Source: CBFHWY01 sp965659675
GTDB lineage: Bacteria > Bacteroidota > Bacteroidia > Flavobacteriales_G > Salibacteraceae
Direction of reading: 5' to 3'
NCBI GenBank assembly: GCA_965659675.1
Contig: CBFHWY010000040.1
Coordinates: forward strand, 1 to 24,043
Length of the DNA: 24,043 bases
Shown here: in pieces, positions 22,009-24,043 of the stretch
How the letters are laid out: each line of letters starts with the position of its first letter
Numbering within the stretch: the first letter of the stretch is position 1
The notes under the pieces: generated by a model
The model's input: the letters and a program-made list of their open reading frames with translations, nothing else
What the model was told of the DNA's origin: nothing
The model's database searches: none
Program-made: the position numbers and the translations under genes

Positions 22009-22935
22009 CACCGCTGCTTTTCTCAAACGATCCATTATGGCTATTCCCAAACCTTTCTCAGGAACAGCCTCAACAATGATCGCTTCTGCTCCGCTTTCTT
22101 CCAGGTCATGAAGCACCGCAAACATGCGGGTTGCAAACTCTGAGAGATCTCCATTTGGACTGAGTACAACCGATGTCATATATCGAGTTTGAGGTTCTGT
22201 TTTGAAAGCAACAAAGGCCACTTTTAATGGGTCCAGGTCACCAGGTTCTTCACCTGAGATGTAGAGCTCAAGTTTTGGACTGTAATGTGAGTCGAGCATA
22301 CCAGGAGCACTGGGGTGACCAGCAGTTTGACCCTGAGTATGAAATGGGACAACTGCCTCGATATCTTCTTTGCTGTAAAAGCCTGGTCGAAGGATATCAA
22401 AGCCCTTATCATTCAGTTGAATGATGGTAGATTCCAGGCCAATTCGGGCATTACCCCCATCCAGGACCATATCCACTCCCGACAGTTTTTCAAGAACATG
22501 TTTAGACTCTGTAGGACTCAACATCCCAAACTTATTTGCACTGGGAGCAGCAATGGGGACGCCAGCCAATTTGATCAGTTGTTGAGCAATTGGATGATCG
22601 GGCATGCGAACTCCAACTGTTTCCAGGCCTGAGGTAACAATTTTGGGAATCTTATCAGACTTTGGAAGGATTATGGTAAGTGGTCCTGGCCAGAAAGCTT
22701 TGGCCAATTGCTGCACCCTTGGGTCGGTGTTGCGGCTCACCTCACGCAATTGTTTCAAATCAGCAATATGAACGATGAGTGGGTCAAAACTCGGACGCTC
22801 TTTCGTTTCAAAGATACGTGCGACAGCTTCAGGAACGAGGGCATTCGCACCGAGTCCATAGACCGTTTCTGTAGGAAAAGCCACTAGCTTGCCTTCTTTG
22901 ATCAGTTTTGCTGCATGTGAAATTTGATCACTCAT
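22003..22935 (-). CDS. tsaC: L-threonylcarbamoyladenylate synthase (Sua5/YwlC type)
   Basis: Makes threonylcarbamoyl-AMP from threonine, bicarbonate and ATP, the first step of the t6A37 modification of tRNAs that read ANN codons. The YrdC domain (about 5-195) shows PTETVYGLGANA (20-31), KERPSFDPLIVH, APSANKFG and LESTII. The C-terminal Sua5 domain (about 210-310) carries the APGMLDSHYSP linker motif that folds over the active site. At 310 residues it is the longer Sua5 type, not the short TsaC form. The ATG at 22935 lies 14 bases downstream of a perfect inverted repeat. Its stop codon sits in the C-rich octamer array, convergent with the SDR gene. Confidence 0.93.
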   Translation of the reverse strand: MSDQISHAAKLIKEGKLVAFPTETVYGLGANALVPEAVARIFETKERPSFDPLIVHIADLKQLREVSRNTDPRVQQLAKAFWPGPLTIILPKSDKIPKIVTSGLETVGVRMPDHPIAQQLIKLAGVPIAAPSANKFGMLSPTESKHVLEKLSGVDMVLDGGNARIGLESTIIQLNDKGFDILRPGFYSKEDIEAVVPFHTQGQTAGHPSAPGMLDSHYSPKLELYISGEEPGDLDPLKVAFVAFKTEPQTRYMTSVVLSPNGDLSEFATRMFAVLHDLEESGAEAIIVEAVPEKGLGIAIMDRLRKAAVK

Positions 22936-22949
22936 CTTTCCATCAAAAG

Positions 22950-22967
22950 AGCTGCAAAGGTGCAGCT
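22950..22967 (-). promoter_or_regulatory. Perfect 7-4-7 inverted repeat upstream of tsaC, overlapping a promoter-like element
   Basis: AGCTGCA-AAGG-TGCAGCT forms a perfect hairpin or palindromic operator 14 bases upstream of the tsaC start. On the minus strand the same bases hold CACCTTTG (22962-22955), one base from the -7 consensus TAnnTTTG and about 20 bases before the ATG. It could be an operator, a 5' hairpin of the message or chance; no T-run follows, so it is not a typical terminator for the lipoprotein gene. Confidence 0.35.
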
Positions 22968-23006
22968 TTCTGGAAATTAAAGATCAGAATGGGCTAATCG
23001 AAAGAA

Positions 23007-23621
23007 TCAGTTTGACTGAAAGAGCAACTGACATTGGTAGCTATAGGTGCCTGGATTCACCCAAACGCTGCCAGAAGAGAATGTTTCCTCAAATTCAAAG
23101 CTCAGCAGCATTTCATCTTCCTGGATAAAAACGATGTCCAGGTGATCGGTAGGAAAGAAAATATGAAGCTCTTGATTGTCACCATAGTTGATGTTCTTAT
23201 CCTGAAGGTCAAAATTGATACGACGTCCGTTTAAGTCCCAATCATAAACAGTCTCGGGATATTTGAACTCCAAAACATCAAAGGGGTCTCCGCTGGGATC
23301 CGTAGACATGCGCGACTCCCATACACTGAACTCCGATTGGATCAGTTCATTGTTAGTAAAACTCAGTTTCTTGGAGATACTCTCCAAATTGCGCAGATCA
23401 ATGTCAGTAGCGGTGATGTGTTTTAGACTATCTCCCTCCTTAAGCTTGACTTCTGAATTCAAGATCAATGCTTGTCCATTCAGGTAAAAATCACGAATAG
23501 TCCAGGTTTTCTGATTTGATTCACCACCATAGATCAATTCATCAAGGTTCATTTCTTTGTCACAGCTACTTAAACCAAGCGCCAGCACGGCGACCACGAT
23601 GACTGTTTGAAAACTGTTCAT
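23007..23621 (-). CDS. Hypothetical lipoprotein, possibly lipocalin-like
   Basis: A 204-residue protein with a lipoprotein signal: a hydrophobic stretch of about residues 6-18 ending in LGLSSC, with Cys20 as the lipidation site followed by Asp21. The mature part is acidic and predicted mostly beta. The opening KTWTIRDFYLNGQAL, and the later strands EFSVWES, TVYDWDLNGRRINF and DEMLLSFEFEETF, loosely recall Bacteroidota lipocalin-like lipoproteins, but I cannot assign a family with confidence. A gap of 71 bp separates it from tsaC and 80 bp from the glycosylasparaginase gene, all on the same strand. No clear TAnnTTTG promoter is seen upstream. Function unknown; probably membrane-anchored in the periplasm or outer membrane. 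Confidence 0.75.
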   Translation of the reverse strand: MNSFQTVIVVAVLALGLSSCDKEMNLDELIYGGESNQKTWTIRDFYLNGQALILNSEVKLKEGDSLKHITATDIDLRNLESISKKLSFTNNELIQSEFSVWESRMSTDPSGDPFDVLEFKYPETVYDWDLNGRRINFDLQDKNINYGDNQELHIFFPTDHLDIVFIQEDEMLLSFEFEETFSSGSVWVNPGTYSYQCQLLFQSN

Positions 23622-23701
23622 AAAGTAATGATCTGGACAAAGGACATTTAAAAAATCACGGTAAGGCCAAAACAGGCTTTATAAAATGTTTAAGTCTGCT
23701 G

Positions 23702-24043
23702 TCAATAGGTTCGCACTTTGGTTTGATACAAAAATGCAGAATCCTGCATTTCTTGTTTTTCCAGACTGTGGTATGCATAATTGAATCCCTGATGAAGGGC
23801 ATAAGCGCCGTGCTCGCCATTTTTATTCAAAGCAAGAAAACCAACCTGAAACTTTTTAGAATCCTCTTGCTTACTGGCTATTCTATTCACCGCCTCAGCA
23901 CAAGCTTGCATAGGGGTTCTGCCCTGACGCATTAACTCAACTACCAGAGCAGCTCCCGCGATCTTGATCACCGCTTCACCTTTTCCCGTTGCCGTAGCAG
24001 CACCTACTTCATTATCGACAAACAATCCAGCGCCAATTAAGGG
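23702..24043 (-). CDS. Glycosylasparaginase (N4-(beta-N-acetylglucosaminyl)-L-asparaginase family), N-terminus beyond window
   Basis: C-terminal 113 residues of an Ntn-hydrolase that cleaves the GlcNAc-asparagine bond of glycoproteins or related asparagine amides. The frame stays open to the right edge and reads PLIGAGLFVDNEVGAATATGKGE, the conserved beta-subunit stretch of this family, followed by the helix with MQACAEAVNRIA and a VGFLALNKNGEHGAYAL strand. The catalytic N-terminal threonine of the beta subunit and the whole alpha subunit lie outside the window, so activity cannot be judged. In Bacteroidota such enzymes usually carry an export signal. A related isoaspartyl peptidase/asparaginase is the main alternative, but GAATATGKGE favours glycosylasparaginase. 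Confidence 0.88.
   Translation of the reverse strand, partial: PLIGAGLFVDNEVGAATATGKGEAVIKIAGAALVVELMRQGRTPMQACAEAVNRIASKQEDSKKFQVGFLALNKNGEHGAYALHQGFNYAYHSLEKQEMQDSAFLYQTKVRTY

Overview
The window is about 24 kb of chromosome that reads as Bacteroidota, most likely order Flavobacteriales. I base this on four things: a giant surface protein built from SprB-type, cadherin-like and laminin-G-like modules; promoter elements of the Bacteroidota type (TAnnTTTG) with no clear Shine-Dalgarno sequences; the block Nudix - pyrE - SRPBCC - birA - rsfS - ftsH - cdsA - psd, which I recall from flavobacterial genomes; and a short lipoprotein of Bacteroidota character. Genus cannot be judged from this sequence.

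Layout. (1) 1-11639, minus strand: one uninterrupted reading frame of at least 3,879 codons, cut at the left edge. It encodes a secreted multi-domain adhesin-like protein with this order: signal peptide, beta-helix, cysteine-rich module, Ig-like domain, four LamG domains alternating with cadherin-like domains, two SprB repeats, an Ig-like domain, 15 tandem cysteine-paired beta modules, an Ig-like domain, four SprB repeats and an FN3-like tail. A type IX secretion signal would be expected just beyond the left edge. (2) 11731-14134: housekeeping genes in mixed orientation, namely a Nudix hydrolase divergent from pyrE, an SRPBCC protein, and biotin-protein ligase convergent with it. (3) 14190-20026, plus strand: a tight run rsfS, ftsH, DUF2007-like, cdsA, psd and the fused NAD(P)H-hydrate repair enzyme, linking ribosome silencing, membrane proteolysis, phospholipid synthesis and metabolite repair. 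(4) 20089-21510: an SDR/DUF2867 protein. (5) 21511-22002: the only long gene-free stretch, between convergent genes. It holds two unrelated tandem arrays that share an 8-bp period, one G-rich with G-quadruplex spacing, the other C-rich and running into the tsaC stop codon. (6) 22003-24043, minus strand: threonylcarbamoyl-AMP synthase, an unassigned lipoprotein and the C-terminal part of a glycosylasparaginase.

No RNA gene, CRISPR array, insertion sequence or prophage is visible. The points most worth a second look are the giant modular protein, the octamer arrays, and TAnnTTTG elements placed only 4-7 bp before several start codons.
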